From Brevundimonas naejangsanensis (GTDB taxonomy: Bacteria; Pseudomonadota; Alphaproteobacteria; Caulobacterales; Caulobacteraceae): a DNA stretch of 64,000 nucleotides. The DNA lies in the NCBI RefSeq assembly GCF_000635915.2, contig NZ_CP015614.1:1347501-1411500 (forward strand), in the 5' to 3' direction. The position numbers and the translations under genes were made by a program. Within the stretch, counting starts at the first letter, position 1. Each line of letters begins with the position of its first letter. Below are positions 56,204-64,000 of the stretch, piece after piece. The notes beneath the pieces were generated by a model. The model made no database searches. It had not been told where the DNA came from and saw nothing but the letters and a program-made list of their open reading frames with translations.

Positions 56204-58825
56204 ATGCGCTTCAAGCCCCTGTTTGCTTCCCTGGCCGCCGCCGTCCCCGTCGCGCTGCGCGAGATCGAGCGCCCCGACGTCGTCGACAGGGTGCTGGCGC
56301 CCGACGCCTGGACCGATGTGCAGGTCGAGGCCTGGCTGGACTGGGCCGCCGCGTCCTCCTCTCGCCCCGACCTGCCCCTGAACGGCGCCGTGCAAAGCTG
56401 GGCGGCGCGTCTCGCCGCCGCCGGGCAAAACAGCGCGGTCTTCGCCAACGCCGCCGAGGGCGCCCGATTCGAGGCGGAACTGACGGGCGCGGTCCTGCTG
56501 GGTCTGGCCGCCGTCAGCGATGCGGATACGCCCGCCGTAACCGCCCTTCGTCTGGACCTGTCCGAGCCCGAGGCCGAGCGCCGTCTGGCGCAGCAGGCCG
56601 CCGCCTGGCGCCGCGAGCGGCTGGCCGGTCAAGCAGCCGAGGCGCTGGCTCAAGCGCTGACCAACGTCGCCGACGCCGTGGCGCGGTGCGAGGGCGACGC
56701 CGCCGCCTGCGCCGACCCCGCCTCCAACCCCGCCCTGACCCGCGCCGCCCATGTCGCGCGACAGGGCGGCGCCGCTGATGCGGACATCCTTCGCGCCATC
56801 AAGGGCGATGGTCTATCGGCGACCGCCGCGCCGTCGGCGGACGCCCCGCAGGCGCCCCTGATCGTGCTGGTCCAGCCAGACACGGCCGCCGCCGGCGGAC
56901 CTCTGGCGCTCGCCGTGGCCGAGGCGGCCCTGGAAGGCCCTGTCGCCGCCGCCTTCACACCCGCTGACGCAGACGCCGCCGCCGATGCAGCCGTGGCCGC
57001 ACGCGCGGCGATCAACCTGCCCGCGCTGGCCGCCGCCTTCCCGCAAGCGTTCGACTCGGCCCTGGCCGCCCTGGCCGAACTGCTGGTCACGGCGCTGGAC
57101 CTGACGCTGGACGTCCAGGAGCGCCGCGCCGCCGCGCGCCCCATCGCCCTTGGTCTGAGCGGTCTGGCCGACTGGGCCGTGTCGCAGGACGCCGCTGAAC
57201 CGGCCTTGCCCGCCGCCGCCCTGGCCGCTCAGGTTGCGCGCCTCGCCAACGCCGCCTCGGCCGATCTGGCCGCCCGCCTTGGCCCCTGCGCCGAGTGGGA
57301 AGCGGTGAAGGACGAAACCCTCGCCGCCCTGACCGAACGCGGCGAGCCGGTCGATGCCCTGCACGCCCAAGGGCGGCGCCATGCGGCCATCAGCCTGTTC
57401 GCCGACGACGCCGAACTGGCCTTGCGCCTCGGCCTCTCGCCCTTCACGGCGACGGACGTCTGGCAGACGGCGGACGGCGAGGTCGAACGTCGCCTGCGCC
57501 CGGCGCTGGCCGTCGCCCTGACCCGCGCGGGCGCTGATGTCGAGGCCGCCGAGCGCCACCTGTTCGGCCGCCGCACCCTGGCCGAGGCGCCCGGCGTCAA
57601 CCACGCCCGCCTGCGCGAACTGGGCTTCACCGACCTGGAGCTCGAAGGGATCGAGCGCGCCCTGTCCTCGGTCGAGAATTTCGCCGCCGCCTTCGCTCCG
57701 CCTGTGCTGGACGAGGGGTTCATCGGCGACGTGCTGGGCCTGACTTTGGCGCCGGGCGAAGCCCTGCTGCCGCGCCTGGGCTTTGACGAGGCGGCGATCA
57801 GGGCTGCGGCGGACTATGTCTTCGGCCGCCCCGACCTGTCCGACTGGGCTGAAGCGCCCGAGGCTCTGCGGCAGCTGCTTTCGCAATCCGGCAAGGCGCT
57901 GGAAGCCGGCCTGCGCCGCGCCATTGAGCCGTTCAGCGACGCGCCCGACCTGGCGCCCGTCACGCTGGACTGGCGCGCTGATCGTCTGGATCTGGCCCGC
58001 GCCCTGGCCGATGCCGCGCTGGACGGTCGTCGCGCCGCAGTCCTGCGCCGCGCCCAGCCCCCTGCCGATTTCCGCCTGCGCCTGCCCGAGGTCGAGGCTC
58101 CACGCCGCGCCGAAGCGGCCCCCGCCCCAGAGCCCGCGCCCCGCACCGTCGAGCGCGTGGTCGAAAAGGTGATCGAGCGCGACCGCACCCGCCGCCGCCT
58201 GCCCGATCGCCGCAAGGGCTATATCCAGAAGGCCTCAGTGGGCGGCCACAAAGTCTACATCCACACCGGCGAATACGAAGACGGCGAACTGGGCGAGATC
58301 TTCATCGACATGCATAAGGAAGGCGCCGCCTTCCGCTCGATGATGAACAACTTCGCCATCGCCATCTCCATCGGCCTGCAATACGGCGTGCCGCTGGACG
58401 AGTTCGTCGACGCCTTCGTCTTCACCCGGTTCGAGCCGTCGGGGCGGGTCACGGGCAATGATTCCATCCGCTCGGCGACCTCCATCCTCGACTATGTGTT
58501 CCGCGAGCTGGGCGTCTCCTATCTGGACCGGCGCGAACTGGCCCAGGTCACGCCCGAGGCCGCCAATCTGGACGGCATGGACGGCGTTCCGGCTGAGACG
58601 CCCCAGCCCGTGCCCGCCGCCCGCTTCATCTCCAAGGGCTTCGCGCGGGGCGCAGCGCCCGACAACCTGATCGTCGCCCCGTTCGGCCGCAAGGAGCCGT
58701 CGCCGCGCGCCACGCCGCAGGTTCAGGCCGGCCCCTGCCCTGAGTGCGGCGACCTGATGCTGACGGATCGGAGCGGGACGCCCGCGTGCGGTTCCTGCGG
58801 CGCGGCGCCCAAGGTTCAGGGTTGA
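56204..58825 (+). CDS. Large Ala-rich protein with NrdJ-type TSCPD tail and zinc ribbon
   Basis: 873 residues. Residues about 1-630 are Ala/Leu-rich and predicted helical, with few Cys and no recognised domain. Residues about 662-790 match the C-terminal TSCPD segment of B12-dependent ribonucleotide reductase Nrd[61 protein letters not shown]. Residues 845-866 hold CPECG and CGSCG, like the NrdJ terminal zinc ribbon. The NrdJ barrel and its catalytic Cys motifs are not seen. ATG 56204 has GGGAG upstream. It may be a decayed or repurposed NrdJ relative. Confidence 0.8.
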   Translation: MRFKPLFASLAAAVPVALREIERPDVVDRVLAPDAWTDVQVEAWLDWAAASSSRPDLPLNGAVQSWAARLAAAGQNSAVFANAAEGARFEAELTGAVLLGLAAVSDADTPAVTALRLDLSEPEAERRLAQQAAAWRRERLAGQAAEALAQALTNVADAVARCEGDAAACADPASNPALTRAAHVARQGGAADADILRAIKGDGLSATAAPSADAPQAPLIVLVQPDTAAAGGPLALAVAEAALEGPVAAAFTPADADAAADAAVAARAAINLPALAAAFPQAFDSALAALAELLVTALDLTLDVQERRAAARPIALGLSGLADWAVSQDAAEPALPAAALAAQVARLANAASADLAARLGPCAEWEAVKDETLAALTERGEPVDALHAQGRRHAAISLFADDAELALRLGLSPFTATDVWQTADGEVERRLRPALAVALTRAGADVEAAERHLFGRRTLAEAPGVNHARLRELGFTDLELEGIERALSSVENFAAAFAPPVLDEGFIGDVLGLTLAPGEALLPRLGFDEAAIRAAADYVFGRPDLSDWAEAPEALRQLLSQSGKALEAGLRRAIEPFSDAPDLAPVTLDWRADRLDLARALADAALDGRRAAVLRRAQPPADFRLRLPEVEAPRRAEAAPAPEPAPRTVERVVEKVIERDRTRRRLPDRRKGYIQKASVGGHKVYIHTGEYEDGELGEIFIDMHKEGAAFRSMMNNFAIAISIGLQYGVPLDEFVDAFVFTRFEPSGRVTGNDSIRSATSILDYVFRELGVSYLDRRELAQVTPEAANLDGMDGVPAETPQPVPAARFISKGFARGAAPDNLIVAPFGRKEPSPRATPQVQAGPCPECGDLMLTDRSGTPACGSCGAAPKVQG

Positions 58826-58896
58826 AACGGGACGCACTGTCCCGAAACGGCGGCCCGCTTCTTGCTGCAACAGGCGCAAAGCCTGGAGCCATTCGC

Positions 58897-59391
58897 ATGA
58901 TCCGTCCCGCAATCGCCCTTCTCGCCGCCGTCGGCCTGACCCTGACGGCCCTGCCGACCTCGGCGCAGAACGCCTCGCAGATCGCCCAGGTGCGTCGCGG
59001 CGCCTCCTGCCCCGGCTGCAACCTGTTTCAGGGCGACTTTTCCGGCATGGAGCGCACCGGCCTGAACCTGTCCGGCGCGCGCATCCGTCAAGCCGACATC
59101 AGCCTGTCGGTGATGAACCGCACCAACTTCAGCCGCTCTGACCTGCGCGATGTCGAGGCCTATGGCGCGGTCCTGTCCAGTTCGAACTTCAACGGCGCCG
59201 ACCTGACCAACGCCAGCTTCGTGGGGACCTTTCTGGAAGGCGCCTCCTTCACCGGGGCCAAGCTGAACGGGACCAATCTGTCGGGCGCCGAAATGGCGCG
59301 CGCGCGCGGCCTGACCCAGTCGCAGCTCAATCAGGCCTGCGGCGACCAGAACACGGTTCTGCCTTCTGGCCTACGCATTCCCGCCTGTTGA
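58897..59391 (+). CDS. Secreted pentapeptide-repeat protein
   Basis: 164 residues. A signal peptide (MIRPAIALLAAVGLTLTALPTSA) is followed by a CxxC near the mature N-terminus (GASCPGCNLFQ). Pentapeptide repeats of the A(D/N)Lxx type follow (GMERTGLNLSGARIRQADIS to TGAKLNGTNLSGAEM). The C-terminus ends RARGLTQSQLNQACGDQNTV and has a last Cys in RIPAC. The repeats should form a right-handed quadrilateral beta-helix. It shares the CxxC and the C-terminal motif with the paralogue 65 bp downstream. The role is unknown. Confidence 0.85.
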   Translation: MIRPAIALLAAVGLTLTALPTSAQNASQIAQVRRGASCPGCNLFQGDFSGMERTGLNLSGARIRQADISLSVMNRTNFSRSDLRDVEAYGAVLSSSNFNGADLTNASFVGTFLEGASFTGAKLNGTNLSGAEMARARGLTQSQLNQACGDQNTVLPSGLRIPAC

Positions 59392-59456
59392 GCGTCGCCT
59401 TCGTTACCGCGATTTAAGTAGGGTTTTTACCGACTAAGGCGCATTCAATAAGGGTG

Positions 59457-60368
59457 ATGAAACGCTCGATTTCTCCCCTGCGCCGTCTGGCCCTCGCCGC
59501 CTCAGCCCTCACGGGACTGATGGCGGCCGCCCCCGCCTTGGCCGGCGCCGTGGAGATGACCTGGGCCCAGGATCGCGACGTGGCCCGCATGGTGTCGCTG
59601 GGCGGAAGCTGCACGCGTTGCGAACTGTCGGGCCGCGACCTGTCGGGCGCCACCCTGACCGGCGCCAACTTCGCCCAGGCCACTCTTGTCGGCGCCAATC
59701 TGCGCGGCGCTGAACTGGTCGGCTCCAACTTCACAGGGGCGGACTTCAGCCGGGCCGACATGCGCGGCATTGAAATGGTCGGCTCGAACTTCACCAACGC
59801 CAAGATGACCGGCGTCCAGTTGATGGGCGCCGAAGCGACGGGCGCCGTGCTGATCCGCGTCGACCTGAGCGGCGCCAATCTGAGCGGGGCCGAGCTTCAG
59901 GGCGTGAACATGAACAGCGCCAACCTGACCCGCGCCCGCCTCAACGACGCCGAGATTTTCGGCGCCACCCTGGCCAACGTCAACGCCAGCGGCGCCGACT
60001 TCGGAAACGCCGACATCAAGGCCTCGAACCTGACCGGCGGCAACTTCAGCGGGGCCTCCTTCCGGGGCGCCGATCTGGACAGCGCCCGCCTGTCCGGCGG
60101 CGACTTCACCCGCGCCGATTTTCGCGGCGCCTCCATGCGCCGCACGGACATTCGCGGTCTGGACCTGACCCGGGCGCGCGGGCTCAGCGCCGATCAGGTG
60201 TCCGAAGCCTGCGGCGACGCCGCCACCCGCTTGCCCGGCGACATGACGGCCCGCAACTGCCGCATCGGCGGCGTGCGCGTCATCCGCACGCCAGCGGCCC
60301 CTCCGGCTCCGCCATCGCCCACTATTCCGCCGCGCCAGCGCAACCTGGTGATCGTTTCCGGCAACTGA
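59457..60368 (+). CDS. Secreted pentapeptide-repeat protein, longer paralogue
   Basis: 303 residues. The signal peptide ends about ALAGAVE. The CxxC (GGSCTRCELSG) is near the mature start, then about 30 pentapeptide units (LSGATLTGANFAQATLVGAN onward). The same C-terminal motif RARGLSADQVSEACGDAATR is followed by a Cys (ARNC). A Pro-rich tail follows the motif. It is probably exported with the shorter paralogue from one transcript, ending at the terminator at 60380. The start may be ATG 59457 or GTG 59454, with AAGGG upstream. Confidence 0.86.
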   Translation: MKRSISPLRRLALAASALTGLMAAAPALAGAVEMTWAQDRDVARMVSLGGSCTRCELSGRDLSGATLTGANFAQATLVGANLRGAELVGSNFTGADFSRADMRGIEMVGSNFTNAKMTGVQLMGAEATGAVLIRVDLSGANLSGAELQGVNMNSANLTRARLNDAEIFGATLANVNASGADFGNADIKASNLTGGNFSGASFRGADLDSARLSGGDFTRADFRGASMRRTDIRGLDLTRARGLSADQVSEACGDAATRLPGDMTARNCRIGGVRVIRTPAAPPAPPSPTIPPRQRNLVIVSGN

Positions 60369-60379
60369 AGCCGGGATGC

Positions 60380-60410
60380 AAAAAAGGGAGGGGTCGCCCC
60401 CTCCCTTTTC
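60380..60410. terminator. Bidirectional Rho-independent terminator
   Basis: AAAAGGGAGGGG-TCGC-CCCCTCCCTTTT, an intrinsic terminator with A and T tracts at both ends, serves the pentapeptide gene on the plus strand and aspS on the minus strand. It is the most canonical terminator in the window and contrasts with the T-less palindromes in the other convergent gaps. Confidence 0.93.
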
Positions 60411-60430
60411 CAATTCGGCGCTCGCCTGGA

Positions 60431-62263
60431 TCAGACCTTGATCGGCAGCTGAGTGCGGATCGACAGCTCCTTCAGCTGACGCTCCTCGACTTCGGCCGGA
60501 GCGTTCATCATCAGGTCCTGACCCTGCTGGTTCAGCGGGAAGGCGATGACCTCGCGGATCGCCTGTTCGCCCGCCAGCAGCATGACGATGCGGTCGATGC
60601 CCGGCGCTAGGCCGCCGTGCGGCGGCGCGCCGTAGCGGAAGGCGTTCAGCATGCCGCCGAACTGCTCCTCGACCACCGAGGCGTCGTAGCCGGCGATCTC
60701 GAAGGCCTTCAGCATGATCTCGGCCTTGTGGTTCCGGATCGCGCCCGAGCACAGCTCATAGCCGTTACAGACGATGTCGTACTGATAGGCGCGGATGGTC
60801 AGCGGATCCTGAGTCTCCAGCGCCTCCATGCCGCCCTGCGGCATCGAGAAGGGGTTGTGGCTGAAGTCGACCTTCTTCTCTTCTTCCGACCATTCGAACA
60901 TCGGGAAGTCGACGATCCAGCAGAATTTGAACTGATCCTCGTCGACCAGCTTCAGCTCGGTGCCGACGCGGGTGCGCGCCAGGCCGGCGAACTTGGCGAA
61001 GACGGCCGGGTCGCCGGCGGTGAAGAAGGCGGCGTCGCCCTGGCCCAGGCCCAGCGAGGTCATCAGGGCCTGCGTCGGCTCCTGACCCAGGTTCTTGGCG
61101 ATCGGGCCGCCCCACGACTGCTGATCGTCCGACCAGAAGATGTAGCCCAGGCCCGGCTGGCCCTCGCCCTGCGCCCAGGAGTTCATGCGGTCGCAGAAGG
61201 CGCGCGAACCGCCCGTGGGCGCCGGGATGGCCCAGACGGCGTTCTTTTCGTCCGCGCCCAGGATCTTGGCGAACAGGCCGAAACCGCCATCGCGGAAATG
61301 GTCCGACACGTCCTGCATCTTGATCGGGTTGCGCAGGTCCGGCTTGTCGCTGCCGTACCACTTCATCGACTGGGCGAACGTCAGGCGCTCGAAGCCCTTG
61401 TGCTCCATCGTCTGACCGAAGTCGTTGGTGAAGGTCTTCACGTCGTCGATCGGCGAGACCGGCTTGCCCTCGCCGAACTCGGTGAACAGGCCGTGCATCA
61501 GCGGCTCGATCGCCTGGAAGACGTCTTCCTGCGTGACGAAGCTCATTTCCACGTCCAGCTGGTAGAACTCCAGCGAACGGTCAGCGCGCAGATCCTCGTC
61601 GCGGAAGCAGGGCGCGATCTGGAAGTAGCGGTCGAAGCCCGACACCATCAGCAGTTGCTTGAACTGCTGCGGGGCCTGCGGCAGGGCGTAGAACTTGCCC
61701 GGGTGCATCCGGCTCGGCACCAGGAAGTCGCGCGCGCCTTCGGGCGACGAGGCCGTCAGGATCGGCGTCTGATATTCAAGGAAGCCCTGGGCCACCATGC
61801 GGGTGCGGATCGACTGGATGACGCGCGAACGCAGGACGATGTTCTTGTGCAGACGCTCGCGACGCAGGTCCAGGAAACGGTTGCTCAGGCGAATCTCTTC
61901 CGGATACTCCTGCTCGCCGAAGACCGGCATCGGCAGTTCGGCCGCTTCCGACAGGACTTCCAGAGACAGGACGCGCACCTCGACCTCGCCGGTCGGCAGG
62001 TTGGCGTTGACAGTCGAGCCTTCGCGCAGGACCACTTCGCCGTCGATCTTGATGACGCTCTCGGCGCGCAGGCGCTCGACCATGTCAAAGCCCGGCGTTT
62101 CGGGGTGCAGCACCAGCTGGGTCAGGCCGTAGTGGTCGCGCAGGTCGATGAACAGCAGACCGCCGTGGTCGCGCTTGCGGTGGACCCAGCCCGACAGACG
62201 AACATTCGCGCCGGCATCCGTCGAACGGAGGGCGCCGCAGGTGTGGGTGCGATAGGCGTGCAT
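60431..62263 (-). CDS. aspS: Aspartyl-tRNA synthetase
   Basis: 610 residues. N-terminal OB fold ([23 protein letters not shown]), class II motif 1, motif 2 in [20 protein letters not shown], the bacterial GAD insertion in the middle, and motif 3 [20 protein letters not shown]. The bacterial-type length implies the eubacterial family. It may be non-discriminating if gatCAB is present elsewhere, which cannot be judged here. ATG 62263 is chosen because the ORF upstream (to 62461) has no homology and overlaps the hdaA start. It is divergent from hdaA. Confidence 0.96.
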   Translation of the reverse strand: MHAYRTHTCGALRSTDAGANVRLSGWVHRKRDHGGLLFIDLRDHYGLTQLVLHPETPGFDMVERLRAESVIKIDGEVVLREGSTVNANLPTGEVEVRVLSLEVLSEAAELPMPVFGEQEYPEEIRLSNRFLDLRRERLHKNIVLRSRVIQSIRTRMVAQGFLEYQTPILTASSPEGARDFLVPSRMHPGKFYALPQAPQQFKQLLMVSGFDRYFQIAPCFRDEDLRADRSLEFYQLDVEMSFVTQEDVFQAIEPLMHGLFTEFGEGKPVSPIDDVKTFTNDFGQTMEHKGFERLTFAQSMKWYGSDKPDLRNPIKMQDVSDHFRDGGFGLFAKILGADEKNAVWAIPAPTGGSRAFCDRMNSWAQGEGQPGLGYIFWSDDQQSWGGPIAKNLGQEPTQALMTSLGLGQGDAAFFTAGDPAVFAKFAGLARTRVGTELKLVDEDQFKFCWIVDFPMFEWSEEEKKVDFSHNPFSMPQGGMEALETQDPLTIRAYQYDIVCNGYELCSGAIRNHKAEIMLKAFEIAGYDASVVEEQFGGMLNAFRYGAPPHGGLAPGIDRIVMLLAGEQAIREVIAFPLNQQGQDLMMNAPAEVEERQLKELSIRTQLPIKV

Positions 62264-62459
62264 GATCGGATTTCGTCTGAAAACGGCTGTCGAACAGCGT
62301 GAATTAGGAGCGGGGAAAGGCCCATCATCGCCCCCGAAAGTCAAGGCTGACGCCTCAAACGCCCCTGATACGCCATCCACAGGGCGAGGCCGGTTGTCCC
62401 CGAGATCCCGCCCTATCAACAGAGACGCCCGCATCCCCGCCCGGCTAGGGTTCATCGTC

Positions 62460-63119
62460 ATGAACGCCCCAGCCGCCGAGATCCGTCAACTGCGCCTGCC
62501 GCTGCAGCAGGAGACGCCCCAGCGCGCCTCCGACCTGGCGATCTCGGAAGCCAACGCTGGAGGCGTGGCGACCCTGGCCGTCTGGCCCGAAGCGCCCGGC
62601 GCCATGCTGGCCCTGTTCGGGCCGGCGGGCTGCGGCAAGAGCCACCTGGCCGCCGCCTGGGTCGAGCGCACCGGCGCCATCGCCCTGCACGGCGCCGAGG
62701 CGGCCCTGGTCGACCCGCTGGAGCTGGAAGGCCGCCCCGTCCTGCTGGACGACGCCCAGGACGCCGATGACGAGAGCTTGTTCCACCTTATCAACCTGAC
62801 GCAGTCGGGCGGCGGCGCCCTGCTGCTGGTGTCGCGCGATCCGCCGGGCGCCTGGGCGACGGACCTGCCCGACCTGCGCTCGCGCCTGAACGCCATCCGC
62901 ACCGTCGGGATCGAGGCGCCCGACGACGTCGTCTTCGCCGCCATGCTGCGCCGCGCCTTCGCCAGCCGGAACATTACCCCGGCCGATGAACTGATCGAGT
63001 ATCTGGTCCGCCGGATCGACCGCTCGGCCGACGCCGCCGAGGCCGTGGTCGACCGCCTGGACGCCCTGCACCGTCCCGTAACGCGCGTTTTGGCTCGCCA
63101 GGTGCTGGACGGGGAATAA
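62460..63119 (+). CDS. hdaA: HdaA, DnaA-inactivating AAA+ protein
   Basis: HdaA, with the sliding clamp, stimulates DnaA-ATP hydrolysis (RIDA), preventing over-initiation. The 219 residues have a clamp-binding hexapeptide QLRLPL at residues 10-15, Walker [14 protein letters not shown], a Walker B-like [12 protein letters not shown], and [11 protein letters not shown] near sensor 2/arginine-finger positions. The divergent gap to aspS (196 bp) holds both promoters; no clear DnaA box was found. The order hdaA-ppk1 matches the Caulobacter arrangement as I recall it. Confidence 0.93.
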   Translation: MNAPAAEIRQLRLPLQQETPQRASDLAISEANAGGVATLAVWPEAPGAMLALFGPAGCGKSHLAAAWVERTGAIALHGAEAALVDPLELEGRPVLLDDAQDADDESLFHLINLTQSGGGALLLVSRDPPGAWATDLPDLRSRLNAIRTVGIEAPDDVVFAAMLRRAFASRNITPADELIEYLVRRIDRSADAAEAVVDRLDALHRPVTRVLARQVLDGE

Positions 63120-63133
63120 GCGCCCCTCCACCA

Positions 63134-63260
63134 CCGCTCATCCCGGCGGACGCCGGGATCCAGTAAGAGCCTCAGACGCCCCACTAAAAAACCTGCTCAC
63201 CAATACACGCGTGAGTTTGTAGCCAAAGCACTGGGTCCCGGCGTCCGCCGGGATGAGCGG
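63134..63260. repeat. Paired inverted palindromic repeat, family A, copy 3
   Basis: The left arm 63134-63164 and right arm 63230-63260 match the 20837-20972 element in both arms (each at most one base different), with an unrelated 65-bp spacer. It lies between the co-directional hdaA and ppk1, in the 223-bp gap; the rest of the gap (63261-63342) shows only presumed promoter sequence. Confidence 0.9.
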
Positions 63261-63342
63261 AATTGCAGGTAGCGTTCCAAAGTCCGCCCGCCGCGACACA
63301 ATCGCGGTTGCAGCCGTCACAGGCGCGCGCGACAACGGAATC

Positions 63343-64000
63343 ATGACCGATATCGCGCCCATCGCCGTCGACACCACCGGTGAGGAAGTCCCCTCCTCGC
63401 GCGCGCCGCAACTTAAGCTGTCCGAGGCGCTGATGGCCTCGCCCGAGCGCTTCATCAACCGCGAGCTGTCGTGGCTGGCTTTCAACGGCCGGGTGCTGGA
63501 AGAGGCCGCCAACGAGGGCCACCCCCTGCTGGAGCGCGTGCGCTTCCTGTCCATCTCGGCCAACAACCTGGACGAGTTCTTCATGACCCGCGTGGCTGGC
63601 CTGAAGGGTCAGGTCCGTGAGCGCATCCGCGTCGTCTCGCCCGACGGCCTGACGCCGGCCGAGCAGTTAGAGCAGGTCAATGCGGCGGCGGGCGGCCTGA
63701 TGGCCGAACAGCAGCGCCAGTGGCGCGTCCTGCGCAAGGAGATGGCCGCCGCCGGGATCGAGATCGTCGAGCGCGCCCGCATCACCAAGACCGAGCGCGA
63801 GCGGCTTGAGCCGGAGTTCCTGAACCAGCTCTTCGCCGTCTTGACGCCGATGGCGATCGACCCTGCGCACCCCTTCCCCTTCCTGCCGAACCTGGGCTTC
63901 TCCCTGGCGCTGAAGCTGCGCCGCAACAGCGACAACCGCGTCCTCTACGCCCTGGTGCCGGTGCCGACGCAGGTGCGGCGCTTCTGGGCGCTGGCGACGG
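63343..64000 (+). CDS. ppk1: Polyphosphate kinase 1, N-terminal part (runs off the window)
   Basis: The frame is open for 219 codons to the window end. An Ala/Pro-rich start ([13 protein letters not shown]) is followed by the Ppk1 N-terminal domain: [50 protein letters not shown], and [17 protein letters not shown]. Ppk1 makes polyphosphate from ATP. The catalytic histidine domain lies beyond the window. It is probably under its own promoter after the family A repeat. Confidence 0.93.
   Translation, partial: MTDIAPIAVDTTGEEVPSSRAPQLKLSEALMASPERFINRELSWLAFNGRVLEEAANEGHPLLERVRFLSISANNLDEFFMTRVAGLKGQVRERIRVVSPDGLTPAEQLEQVNAAAGGLMAEQQRQWRVLRKEMAAAGIEIVERARITKTERERLEPEFLNQLFAVLTPMAIDPAHPFPFLPNLGFSLALKLRRNSDNRVLYALVPVPTQVRRFWALAT

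Overview
The window is high-GC chromosomal DNA from an alphaproteobacterium of the Caulobacterales, most probably Brevundimonas or a close relative. The evidence is a MipZ division-site ATPase, HdaA next to ppk1, an mreB-mreC-mreD-PBP2-rodA operon, an alphaproteobacterial RNase E, an NDUFA12-type complex I subunit, and the block rpoZ-rsh-pyrE-pdxJ-acpS-lepB-rnc-era. There is no rRNA, tRNA, insertion sequence, prophage or CRISPR. Almost every gene is core metabolism, cell envelope or cell cycle, densely packed, with many 4-base ATGA/GTGA overlaps.

Layout. 1-2.2 kb: partial MFS transporter, a DUF423 membrane protein, prolyl aminopeptidase and a small unknown. 2.2-8.1 kb: elongasome operon (minus strand). 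8.4-13.8 kb: GST, VTT membrane protein, aspartate aminotransferase, polyprenyl diphosphate synthase, tRNA methylase and J-domain protein. 13.8-18.5 kb: mipZ, a SPOR lipoprotein and the aromatic genes (class II DAHP synthase, ACT-less prephenate dehydratase, chorismate mutase). Between the last two lies a Phe/Tyr-rich leader-peptide ORF. 18.5-20.7 kb: valine catabolism pair. 21-24.6 kb: hemB, flavin reductase, motB and bpt. 24.6-29.7 kb: htpX, lemA, parC and recO. 30.3-41.9 kb: CoA-transferase, a serine hydrolase and the era-to-folK block. 41.9-49.9 kb: NYN nuclease-like protein, family 5 UDG, amidase, rne with a long structured leader, an M48-TPR protease and a DsbA-like protein. 50-55.6 kb: thiS/thiG, a lower-GC lipoprotein, aroQ-accB-accC-aat and a DUF2155 protein. 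55.6-64 kb: NDUFA12, an unusual 873-aa protein carrying the NrdJ C-terminal tail, two secreted pentapeptide-repeat proteins, aspS, hdaA and partial ppk1.

Three observations stand out. First, an aromatic leader peptide (16393-16473) sits in front of chorismate mutase and suggests ribosome-mediated regulation. Second, several families of modular palindromic intergenic repeats occur, mostly as head-to-head pairs and mostly between convergent genes; their second hairpin changes sequence but keeps pairing. Third, a large Ala-rich protein ends in the TSCPD tail and zinc ribbon of B12-dependent ribonucleotide reductase but shows no recognisable catalytic barrel.
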